A stretch of 64,000 bases of DNA from NCBI GenBank assembly GCA_905178155.1, contig CAJINV010000012.1, positions 1,368,492 to 1,432,491 of the forward strand. Reading direction: 5' to 3'. Both the position numbers and the translations under genes were made by a program. Position 1 is the stretch's first letter; each line of letters begins with the position of its first letter. Positions 1-11,300 of the stretch are shown piece by piece. The notes under the pieces were generated by a model that saw only the letters and a program-made list of their open reading frames with translations, made no database searches and was not told the origin of the DNA. The DNA comes from Amoebophrya sp. A120. Taxonomy: Eukaryota > Sar > Dinophyceae > Syndiniales > Amoebophryaceae.

Positions 1-18
1 AAATTATATTCACTCCAG

Positions 19-1440
19 GCACCGACGCATCGATGGCCACCCACATCCAGACCATCGGTGACAGAAATTACGTGGAGATTACCGGGGGAAGGCGGCTGAT
101 TCCGACGAAATTGGGCATAGCGCTGGTTCACGGCTATTCGCTAGTGGACAACGAGCTCTGCGTGCCTAGGCTGCGGCAAGACATGGAGGCGAGCTGCACG
201 GCGATTGCAAAAGGGGAAGCGTCGAAAAAACAGGTAGAGAACAAGGACTACTTTTCATGTTGATACGACAATTTTTTTTGTTGGTACCAAGAACAAGAAA
301 GGTTCTCCCCGTGAAGATGCAAACCTGCACGACATTCCAGAAGATAATTCGATCTAGCAGCGCAAGCTTCTGCATCAATCACAATCACACCCCACCGCAT
401 AGGTCGTGCGCCACACTTTGGAAACGTTCAAGGCGAAGTTTGATTTTTTCGAAAAGCACATTTCCTTCATGGACCAGCTGTTCCAAAAAGAATACGAGTT
501 CGTTGGCGCGGCGGGGGGTTTGCTGGGCGGCAGCAACGCAACCTCGACCATGAACAGTCTGAATAACAAGGGCAAGGGGAAAAACGACACGGGGCCCAGC
601 ATCGACGAATTGCGCGAATTGCAGAGGCTCGGTCTCGGCAAGGGCGATTTCCAGCACAAGCTGGATAAAGCGAATGGGAAAGGTAGTAGGGTTTTTTTTT
701 GTACAAAGAATAAATTCCGATATAATTCTTGCACCGCTACACTCATAGAATTACGTTTTGGTCGTGCCATTACAACACATCATTAAAACCACCCAAAAAA
801 AATCGGACCTCCCCACTCCTAGGCGGCAAAGGCAGCAAGAAGGGCAAGGGGAAGAAGGGCAAGGACCGCGACGACGAAGATGGTGGGAGGAAAGGCAAGG
901 GAAAACGCGACCGGGACGACGATTACGTGCCGCCAGACGAGCAGTGCTACATCGCGTCAAACCAGAAATTATGCATTGCAAATATGTCTGGACGTCTGGA
1001 AACCTGTGATGCGAGGAAGGGACTATTGAGCACACTGTAATGCGCTGCCAAGCATGCCAAATATTTCGGCGCTTCTGAGTTGCGTACTCCGCATGAGAAG
1101 CTGCGTTTTTGCATGACAGCCAAGAGAAGCTCTACTTTGTGGCCACGCAATACAGAGCTCGGAGTCATACCAGACTAGCACGACAAAGCTCGCAATCTCC
1201 CAGACATCCAGGGATATTTGCATTTGATAGAAATCGGACCCGGGTTTGGGGATTGTGGTTGTCTCCGCCAAGGAGAAAAAAGCGAAAGAGCTGGAAAAGA
1301 AGTTGAAGGAAATCGACCGGTTAGAGGATTCTGTTCTCGCGGAGGGGAAGGTGTTAGACGCGGCGCAAAAGAAAAAAGTCGCCATGCGGGGAGAATTGGA
1401 AGAGGAACTGCGGAAGGTGTTGGGGAAATTCAGCGGGTGA
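19..1440 (+). CDS. Type IA DNA topoisomerase III-like protein, C-terminal part (partial at 5' end)
   Basis: Joined exons <19-233, 403-682, 823-969, 1235-1440 give 281 residues and a TGA stop at 1438-1440. The first exon matches the end of the TOP3 catalytic core by recognition: a GTDAS-ATHI stretch, then RRLIPTKLGIALVHGY. After splicing, KKQ joins VVRHTLETFKAKF, the helix that follows in TOP3A/TOP3B. Type IA enzymes relax or decatenate single-stranded DNA or RNA; the active-site tyrosine would lie upstream of this window. The tail is unusual. Instead of the expected C-terminal zinc fingers I see a Gly/Lys/Asp-rich segment (residues about 150-200) and a Lys/Glu coiled-coil-like end. Two introns are conventional GT-AG and one is an introner at 970-1229. 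Position 17-18 is an AG, so another intron probably ends there. TOP3A versus TOP3B is not resolved. Confidence 0.8.
234..402 (+). other. Conventional GT-AG intron 1 of the TOP3-like gene
   Basis: 169 bp, starts GTAGAG and ends CGCATAG. Splicing in phase 0 joins KKQ to VVRHTLETF, restoring a conserved TOP3 helix. It has no TIR and no target duplication, so it differs from the introners. Confidence 0.85.
683..822 (+). other. Conventional GT-AG intron 2 of the TOP3-like gene
   Basis: 140 bp, GTAGTAGG to a pyrimidine-rich CCACTCCTAG acceptor. Phase 1 splicing keeps the Gly/Lys-rich tail open. It contains a T9 run and has no TIR. Confidence 0.75.
970..1229. mobile_element. Introner, family A, TSD GAAAT
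   Basis: 260 bp in the TOP3-like gene, phase 1. Ends TATGCATTGC...GCATTTGATA; exact GAAAT at 965-969 and 1230-1234. Its interior is close to the reverse complement of the copy at 5601-5856. Confidence 0.92.
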
Positions 1441-2318
1441 ATATAAAGGAAAGCCGCGCTCTTTTTGCCATGCCGAAGTTGACGAACGACTGTAACTACT
1501 TACGCGAAATTATCATGGGTTGTATGTTTCACCGATAAGATGAAATCAGGTTTTTTCAGTTCAATGCGACAATACTAGTAAGTAAGTACCAGCATCCTCG
1601 AGAGCGGTTCTTACTCAGGGAAAGACGTTGGAAAAATGAAATCACGGCAGAGGAGTGATTCTCTTACTTTCATCAGAGGCAAGTGCTTCTAGAGACGCTT
1701 GCAATTTTCGACTTTCAGCTTTTAGCTATCTTTACTATGTTTGAACAATTATCGCGAAAGGAAGCTGCCACAGTGTGGGCTTTTCATCAACATTTTAACA
1801 TCATCATGCGAGAAAATGTACACGGATTCGAAACCGAATCAGATTTTCTAGAAAATTTCGAAGAAACGCAATAAACGACGGTAATACCGGCGGACCGCAC
1901 ATCATAACTGCCTGGCCCTGGCCGGCTGCATCAGCAAAGAAATCCGGTGCTTTCTTCTGGAGCAGTAGCTAGACCTTTGTTTGTTTGAAAGTCAATGGCT
2001 GTCAAAGTCGTAGGTATTTTACCTGCTGGAGCTAACCTCAGATCATGGATCAAATCAGGTTATCGACGACGTGACACGATCTTCACATGTAACGTCATTT
2101 GAAGAGGTTTTTTTTTTCCGTATTTACGGCCATCTTTTCACTCGGTTTCATCGTGTTGGTAATTCGGTTTCCGTTTTATATATGAATAACCGTTTAGACT
2201 AAAAACGGGAACAGGCGGCTACGCGTTTTTTTATATCCCTAGTAATAATACAGTTGATTCCCCCGCCTTCCCCAGCCGACCACCATGTTGTGAATTTCAT
2301 CTTGAAACAAGATGAACC
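1441..2318. other. Intergenic region between the TOP3-like and GT54 genes
   Basis: 878 bp, AT-richer than the genes. I find no introner, no convincing ORF and no RNA gene. A TTTTATATATGAA stretch near 2174 and a T8 run near 2220 lie 100-150 bp before the next start codon and could belong to a promoter, but nothing proves this. Confidence 0.5.
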
Positions 2319-2335
2319 ATGCCCGCGCGCGGTAA
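2284..2335 (+). promoter_or_regulatory. Two minimal upstream ORFs before the GT54-gene start
   Basis: ATG TTG TGA at 2284-2292 is a two-codon ORF. A second ATG at 2312 opens an out-of-frame seven-codon ORF ending at 2335, overlapping the chosen start at 2319 (ACCATGC context). These could dampen translation. Alternatively the GGTAAGA at 2331-2337 is a real splice donor and the true start differs. Confidence 0.3.
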
Positions 2336-5300
2336 GAAATACCCATCTAAGAACAAAGACCAAGATGATTCCTCAAATAAACTATCACCGAAAATAAAAG
2401 CGGCCTCAGATGTCGGTTCGCACAAGAGTTCTTCGGGAACAGCATTCTGCCACCAGCGCCAAGGAGCCGCTGCAACATCTGCAATCGAAGTTGATAACTG
2501 CTGTAGCAGCAGCGGAGGTACTGGCGGCGGAAAACAAGTCGCTGCGCGTGATAGTTCATCGTCGGGCAGAGGTACGAGAGAGAAGCAGCAAGTCTCGACA
2601 GCGACGCTGCTCCCCGATAGTCGACTTGGGGCTGTACTATCGGCGAAGAACGAAGCTATCACGAACGGAGGCGCGAAAAATGCGGTCCCGAAAGAATCTA
2701 CCTCATTGCGAAAGACGACCGCTATCGGCGCCACTGCGGAACTACAAGGGCAGCTCCAGCCGCAACGAGGGCAAACCAATATTGGAAATTGCAAAAAATC
2801 TGGAGCTACTAACACGGAAGAATGCCACAGGCACGCGCGCGATTCAAAGAACAAAAAGAGCAGCAAGAACTACTGCAAACAGAGTACTGCTACGAACAAA
2901 CACGGCTCGTCGACAACGAGGCACCTCAACTGTAGGAACAGCAGACACGACCGATATAAAAATCAAGCAACTTGCAGTGTCATCGGAAAGCTAGGCCGAT
3001 GCATGCAGGACTGGCGCGGTCTGCTGGTCTGCTTTTACATGGTCGTGATGATGCATTTAAAATCGATGGTGGTACTGCACCGAGCGGTGGTCTCGGCGAG
3101 TGCTACGAGTGTACCACTTTCATCCGCAACTGTAGTGCAGCACTCTTCTGGCTTGGAAAACGTGGCGTTTTTGCAGGGCCCGTCGTGGAGACTTGACGTG
3201 GATTTGGTGGAGAACAAGGGCCGAAACTACGGAATAAAGAACCACCCGCAGGATGACCACCACCTCCATGATGGTGCTCAACATAATTCAGGAATAAACA
3301 TAAAAGACGTGACCAGAGTGGATGAGGAGATGCTAATCGACGCAAACTTGGAGACCACCCTATTACAGTAAAAAATACCTCCACCCCGAAAGTTGCAATG
3401 ATTTGTGATGCGAAGTTTCCAAATGAAAATTTTTTGTGTTGCATGAAAGCACTATGAATCTTTCTGATGAAGAGTCTGGTAGTATACAGCGTTGCTAGTA
3501 CTATGACAAGCGCCACTCTTGCTGGGATCTTTTGCAATGCAAACTTTTGCTATTCACGACTGGAGATCTGTGATGCTGATACATGCAAGAGGGCGAGCGT
3601 TTCCATTGGAAAGGTTTGCAATGCAAATGTTCTTAAGTTCCGGGGTGGGGGCGTTTTTCATTGTAATACATCTGGCGAAAGCTGACTTTCGAGCCCGAGC
3701 TGGTCATCGGGCTGACCTCCGTTTTCCGGGTTTCCGGCGGTGGGGACTACCTTTTTTTGACCGTTTCGCGCATCTTCACCGACGCCTTTAACCCGGCGAG
3801 AACGGTCTTAGTCGTCGCCCTAACGGACGTGGAAAACGTCTCGTGGGTGATCGAGACCCGTATGCTAATGAAGAAAGCTAGCGTGGTAGATTTGTAATGC
3901 GAAAACTACAACTACAGGTCGTGCACAGAATTGTCATTGTCATGCTATCCGTTTGAGGACATGCGAATGGCAAAGAATTTATTCTAAACAGCTTTTTTTC
4001 TCTGTGATAACCCGGCTCCGTCTGATCCGCGCGTTTCCGCAGTACTACAAGAACGGGAATTTGCACATTGTCGTCCCTCCACGGGTATCCAGTGCAAAAG
4101 TTCAAATATCGTACTAAGTAGTAGAATCCCCATGACAAATTGTCTCAGCACGACGAAATATTATGGGCATTTGTCATGCGGATTTACTTTAATAAAGGAG
4201 ATTTGTGATGCGTACTTGCAATATAGTACGAAGTTGATACTGTTTTGCAATGCATAGCGCCGGTTCTACCCGCACCCCTGGTTCTTCATCAAGCACAAAT
4301 ACAAGGACGACGACAAGCGGGCGAAGTGGCGGACAATATGCATCGCAAATATGTCTGAGTCTGGAAAAAGTCAGACACTTGTCATGCAGCTTCTGCATCT
4401 TCACAGAGGTCTGTAATGCACGCAGAGCATGACAAATTCTTGGGAGGCTTATTCATGCCGAGCCCGCATGAGAAATACCCTCTCCCGAAGACATAAAGTG
4501 GGCATCTCTTGCTGACCACGCAACACAGATTTTTGCCTGTTCCAAAATCCGCATCACAAGTTTGCATCCTTCCAGACCCAGACATATTTGCATTTGATAG
4601 ACAAAGCAGAACTATGACGTTTCGTTTCTGCTGCTTTACTGCAGTTACGCGCCCGAGTCCGCGAAGTGGTTTCTGATGCTCGAAGACGACATTGCGACCA
4701 AGCCGAAGTTTGACGAGAAGGTGTTGAAATACCTGAGTAACCGGCGAACGGACTTTATCCACGCGCAATTCACCTATTTAGGCTTGATTGGGAAGCTGTA
4801 CCCGATGGAGACGATCCTGCTTTTCTCGAAATATTTGTTCCATTTCGCCGAGGAGCAGCCGGTCGATTGGCTCATCTGGATTTTCTTCGAAATGGTCACG
4901 CAGTACCCCGTGACGCCCCGGATTGTGCAGGAGAGCTACGAGGAACTCAGAAGCGACTTTGCCACCGTGCAGTCCATGCCACGACACACAATGCTCGGCC
5001 AGAGAATCGCGTTCGTGCCGAAGTGCAACGTCAACTACTCGGTGGTGCAAAATTTACCCCACCTAACCGCGAAGGAAGTGGATCTGCAGGGCATGGAAAG
5101 CGGGTTCCAGTCCACGTATGGGAGCGCGATGAGTACTTTTAGGTTTATCATTTGGCCGCTTGGTGTTGACATGATATACGTCCACGCAGAATGATTTTCA
5201 CGACAAACATCAACATTGTTTTTGCATAAAATCCAATATGATCAATTCAAAACAATCCTCCCCGCAGCTGACCTCTCCGTGAAATTCCCCGAGGCTGCAA

Positions 5301-8300
5301 AAGCCGTCGACCCCTCTATCCTCGACGACGCCCCCTATCTCGAGCCGCGCTGCATTCGTCACACGTACTCAATCAAGTTTGAAGCGGGGTGCAACACGGG
5401 GAAAGATGCGAAGTGCTCCCACTTGCGCTTCAAGCTCGGCGACGGGACCGGGCCAAATCAGGCACGGGAAAGTGTGACGGGGATCACGACGATTTTTTCC
5501 AATCCCCCGAATGTCCACGTGAAAATCTACGGAACGGTCAACCCCAACGACTGCAACAATTCCGGGGCGGGCACCGGGAGCCTGCCGAAGCAACTGCTGT
5601 TATCAATTGCAAATATGTCCTCTGGGTCTGGGAGATTGCGATATTTTTCATGCTAGTCTGGGATGACTCTGAAATCTGTATTGCGTGGCCGCGAAGAGCC
5701 CCTCTCGCCTGTCATGCAAAAATGCAGCTTCTCATGCGGAGTACGCAACTCAGAAGCACGGAAAAACTTGCCTTGCTGTGCAGCGCATCATAGATTGCTC
5801 ACTCTTCCCTTCTTTGCATCACAAGTTTCCAGACCCAGACATATTTGCATTTGATAGCTGTTTCAGCATCACAAAAACTGGAAAGCGCGGAGCTGGACCG
5901 GGTACGTGGAGTTGAACTGTTTGGTGCTAGTCTGGACGGTATGCATTGCAAATATGCCTGGGTCAGGAGGGAAGCAACTTGTGATGCTGGATGTGGATTC
6001 TACAATAAATTTGTACTGCATGATGTTGAACAGCATCAAAAGAGGTGTCCAGTTTTTGCCGTGGCGAGAGGGCATGATTTCTGATGCGGTATAGGCATCA
6101 GGCAGCCCTCATAAAATCTGTGATGCTAGAGCATGCGTCACAGATCGATCAGGAGTCATGCAAAATGTGCATGAGAAACCTTGCATCCTTCCAGACCTAG
6201 ACATATGTGCACTTGATAGACGGGCTTACAATCAGCGCCGTTCAAACTGAAGGTGATGCTGTATCGGTCCAAGCACGTGCCGGCGTATTCTGGGAACAGT
6301 CCCCAAGTGTCGTATTGAAAGGAAAAATCCCCCCTCCCCATAACGAAATTTCTGATGCTGGATTTGTGTACACAAATTCGAGCTGTCTTGCTGGAAAGCA
6401 CTACAGGCCCATACTAAGTGCGAGCAGAGGGGTTTCGGCCTAAGCGCGTAGCATGAAAAACGTCCGCGCTGTAGGCCCAGCAGCATGACAAATTGCCTGC
6501 AAAATGCGGCGGAGCCTTCGGGGTTGCCTTCTTGCAAGACAGACGTGATTTGTGGCCACAAATCAGCATCACAAGAAATTAGCTCCATCAAAAATATACA
6601 TTTTCAGTATGGGGAGGGGGGATTTTTCCTTTTGATATGTCGCAGAAGGTGAACTACGAGCTGCACAAACTGAAGGAAACCGGGTTGGTTGCCGCCTACC
6701 CGTATCAAGTGCAAAAATGTCTGGGTCTGGAAGAATGCCAGACTTGTCATGCAGATTTTATATGACTCATGAGGTCTGGTATGTAGGACAGAGCATGACA
6801 GATTCTGTGAGAGTTCTGTCATGCCTATCCTGCATGAGAAACTGCCTCTCGATTAGGTCAAAAGTGGACAGCTTTTGGTAATCATGCAACACAGATTTTT
6901 GCATGCTTCAGATTTAGCATGACAAGTTGCATTCTTCCAGACCCAGACATTTTTACATTTGATAACCCGGAAAAGCGCGTGCTGTACAGCACGACACAGG
7001 CGCGGCAGTTTTTCCGGGCGCAGAATCAGTACTACTTAAACCAAATGCTGGCGGGGAGTGGGGGGAAAATGCCAGTGGTGTATGGAGGAGAGGGGGCGGG
7101 TGAGAAAGATAAAACTGGCTCTACTTGGGTCCGCGTGCAGCCGAAGGAAGTCGTGTCTAGAAGTATTGAGAGGAAAAATCCGCCCTCCCCATATTGAAAA
7201 GATATGTTTCCGAACATTTGTGTTGCTGATTTGTGACCACAAATCAGGTTTGTCTTGCAAGAAGACAAGTGCAGAGGCATCCGCCCAATTGTGAAGCGAT
7301 TTGGCATGCTGTTGGTTCTAGAGGGTAGCGGTTTGCAATGCTGAACAACTAGACCTGAGCGCTCCCACCGAGGCTGCGGATCTGGCAGGAGTGCCGTACT
7401 GCAAGACAAGTCGGATTTGTGTACACAAATCAGCATCAGAAGTTTCCATTTTGATATGGGGAGGGGGGATTTTTCATTGTGATAAGAATTAGTTCCTCTA
7501 CTTCGCAAACAGTCGTGGATCAAGGCACCAATGCGGAACTGAATACAGCATCTGGACCAGGAGATGTTGAACAAAGTAGAACGAGTCATACTGATGTATC
7601 ACAGGCTTCAACAACAACAACCGTTAAAACTTCTTCATCCAAAACTGCGATCAACTCCGCCTCCCGCAGAGAGCGCAACAAACACCAGTACGCCGAAGCC
7701 AGTTCGCACATCAAGTGGTATGATAATGCGCACCAGCACCAGCACCCGGGGTCGCATTCTGCGGTAGGAGGGCAGCAGCAGAAGGGTACTACTGAAGACT
7801 ACGACGCCAGTGGGGCGTTGCAGGTTGTACTAGCAAACCAAAAATCAGTGTCAGGCACTTCGGACGTCGCTGCTAGTAGTTCTTCCAGTGGGCGTGCAGG
7901 TGCAGATACCAACTCCGGTACTTCTCCCGGTTCGGGCTTCACGGCCAGCCACGTTGTCACTTTGGGCCTTTCCGGGGAGCAGCTGTCTACCGCCAGTCTC
8001 GCGATGACGAAAGAGAGTTCATCTTCTTCGCCCGTAGACGACGCTGCAGAGAAACTGGTGGAGTACTACCTGATTGCCTACTATGGATGTGTCACGATTG
8101 AAATCGACAGAGTTCAAATAATTTGTCATGCATAAAATGCAAGGCATGAAATGCCTGTCTTGCCGGGATGGCAAGTGAGGCAGATTGTGAGCCTATTTAG
8201 GGTTAGGGATAGAGCTGCTGAAGGAGCATGACAAAAGCGGTCTTCTGTGCCCAAACAGCATCACAAATTGGATTTTGGCTCTACCCGAATTTATCATGTG

Positions 8301-11300
8301 CCGCTTGAAAATTGGGCTTCCAACTGGTATCCATTTTATGCATGACAAATCATTTCAACTTTGTCGATTTCAAACCTGACGCTTCCATACCTACACCTAC
8401 TTCTGCCTGGAGGTGATCGCGGGCGTGGGGCTTTTGCTGCTTTTGTACAAGTATCAATTGCAAATATGTCTGGTCTGTAAAGGTGCAACGTTTGTCATGC
8501 ATCTCGTGGAACACAAAGTTGGTCTGTGATGCGCCTACATGCATCACAGATTGTGCAAGAAGTCCTTCACGCGTATATCGCATGAGAAATTCGTCCTCTT
8601 TGTGGCTAGAAGTTGGTAGGAACTTTTGCCGTCCATGCACCTACACAGATACTTGTCTACTCCAGACGTAGCATCACAAGTTCCAATATTCCAGATCCAG
8701 GCATATTTGCAGTGCATAGCAAGTTCCTTGGGCAGGCGTTCTTCATCCACCGGGTGTTGCCGAAAGTAGTGTCCGGGGGCGAGGTATCCACTGCAAATAT
8801 GTCTGGGTCGGGAAAAGTCGGGGTTTGTCATGCACATTTGGCATGACCCGTGCGGTCAGTGATGCAGGTCCTAGCATCACTTATTTTTGGATAGCTTCTT
8901 GATGCTTATCACGCATGAGAAATGCCCTCTCCGTGCGCTAAGAACTGGACTCCTTTTGCTGCTCATGCAACACAGATATTTTTAGGATCCGCAGACAGCA
9001 TTACTCCAGACCGAGACATATTTGCAGTGAATACGAGGGGGCTGTTTTTCTCCATACAGGAAGGGAAGATGATGGTGTTCGTAGCGGTGAGGAGGAGATG
9101 GCGCCGATGGTCGAAGAAGAAACAGCTGCTGTTGGGAAGATTTCTAGCAAGAGAAATTCTTCTGTCCGTGACAGCACAACAAATCACGATCAGGAACTGG
9201 AACTAGTCGAAGAGCCAGTGTTGGAAGTTTTAGACGAAATCACCGGCGAGCCGCGGATCGTGCATTCCTCCGCGGCGAGTAGATTATCTTCGAGCATGAC
9301 CAGAAGGACGTCGTCAATCAATGAACTGGCAGGAACTCCACAGGAAACAACTACGGGCAGAGGTACTACTGAAGATTCTTCGCCTCTCGCCGGTGCAACT
9401 AGACATTCATCATCTCCCAGCCGAACGCCAAGCCAAGGACGAGATCGTCGTAGTAACAGTTCTACTCCCTCCTTCCAGCAACTCCAGCAGGCGGAGCTGA
9501 ATTCCACAAAACAGCTGGTCAAGCACTTTCTGTACCTGCTGATTTTCCAGGTGTTTCTGTTCGCCACCGAGACCGGGATCTTGGACATGTGGCTGATTCT
9601 CCACCTAGATCCCCAGTTTTCCGTCGCTTTGTTGCCGATGCTGAAGGAATTAGAGTCGAAAGAGAAGGAGTTAGCGACTTCGGTCATGGACGACTTGCGA
9701 AACAAAAAGTTCGACTACGGGAGCGGCGCGGGGTTGGCGACAGCCGCTGTATTAAACGCCCATCTTGCAGCGCCGGCTGCGACTGGTGCTCAAGGGAACA
9801 AATTAGCAGGAACTACTAGTTCTGCTTCTGGTAGTTCTACTATTAAAAGCGCGGAAGAAGAACTACCCAGTGGGGCAGGGGAGATGTTGGCAGAGAAAAA
9901 GTCAGAAGACGCAAACGGGGGGCACACTGGAGCTGGTACGAACCAAACTGCAGCGCACAGTACGGCCTCGGTAAGTGGTGCCTCTGTATCAACAAAAAAG
10001 CCCAGTAACAGAAACATCGTGAGCACTTTGACGGGCGACGACTGGATTAAGCTTCATTTCCTCCGAGCCATGTCCCGCCACTCCGGCTGGATGCCGCAGA
10101 CAGAGTCTTCGGACTTGACCGCAATAAGGCAAATCGTCGAGGATTTGCGGACAAAGGAGGAGGACGACGGTGGAGAAGACGACGACACAAGCATAATTAC
10201 CCCAGCGGATTTTGAAATATCAAAAAAGAGCTATAGGAAAAAAAAGCACGACTCTTCTTCTTCGTCAAGCAAAAGAACTTCCAAAAGCGGCCTCCACACG
10301 ATGAACAAACAGCGGCCGAAAGACCGCACCTCGTTTTCGGATCTTTACGAGTTCATCCCGTACTATGGAACTGTCAGGATCAAAATCGTCAAAGTTGAAA
10401 TGATTTGTCATGCAGAAAATCGATACCAGTTGGAGCCTCAGTTTGTAAGTGGCGCATGACAAATTTCGCGAGCACCCAAATCCAGTCTCTCATGCTGTTT
10501 GGGCAAAGAAGACTGCGCCTGTTATGCTACTCTGGCAGCGCATTGCATACCCCTAAACAGGCCCACAATCGGTCTCATTTGCCTGCTCCGCAATACAGGC
10601 CTCCAGCGCCCTACATTTTACGCATCACAAATTTTTCGACTTTGATTCTGACACATCCATACGTACAAGAGGCCGAGAGTGAACCTCTGCGTCGCACTGA
10701 ACGGCTTCGACTTGCCACAATATGACTTGCCCAAGCGTTACAATCTCAAGCGGTACAATAGAATCTGGAATTTGTGTTGCATGATGAGCATGACAGACTC
10801 GCACAGCGTTCCACCTTTTGCAATACAAATTTCGCCAGATCCTCGTGGGGTTTGGGGCTCCGGAACTTGTCATGCGCAATCCTATGAGACTTGGCTAGAT
10901 CATGCACTCTTGCATCACAGATTTCCATATTCTATTGTAACGCTTGAGATTGTAACACCTGAGCGGGTTATACACAATTCCTCGCTTTTCTGCAGGAGGC
11001 GGAGCATTTTTTCCCGCTGCACAACGATCTGGCGGTATCATTTGTAAAAACGCTCCCACCGCCCCAGAGTTGTAATGCAAATCTGCATGCTGAGCATGTT
11101 TTTCATGCGGAGACCCATGAGAAGCAGTTTCTAGTCGCGTTTTGGGATTTGTGATGCTAGAAGAAGCATGACATGCTAGATCTGTGATGCTGCTGAGCAA
11201 GCTAAACAGGATTACACTACGAGAGGCCAAACTTGTCATGCGCAACAGCAAAAGCTGACAGATTTGTCTAGCAGATTTCCCAGCTTGACTCTGGTGTGGG

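Larger units (their letters stand above)
3674..5600 (+). other. GT54 catalytic domain, spread over five exons
   Basis: After splicing, the order matches GnT-IV (UDP-GlcNAc: alpha-mannoside beta-1,4-N-acetylglucosaminyltransferase) by recognition. First comes LTFEPELVIGLTSVFRV, then DVENVSWVIETRLRLIR followed by NLHIVVPP. Next is KWFLMLEDDIATKP, with the acidic EDD motif encoded at 4682-4690 (residues about 486-488). Then come FIHAQFTYLGLIGKLYP and EEQPVDWLIWIF, and a C-terminal beta-rich part ending NVHVKIYGTVNP. In the family the acidic motif handles the nucleotide-sugar and metal, and the enzyme branches N-glycans in the Golgi. The activity here is inferred. Confidence 0.75.
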
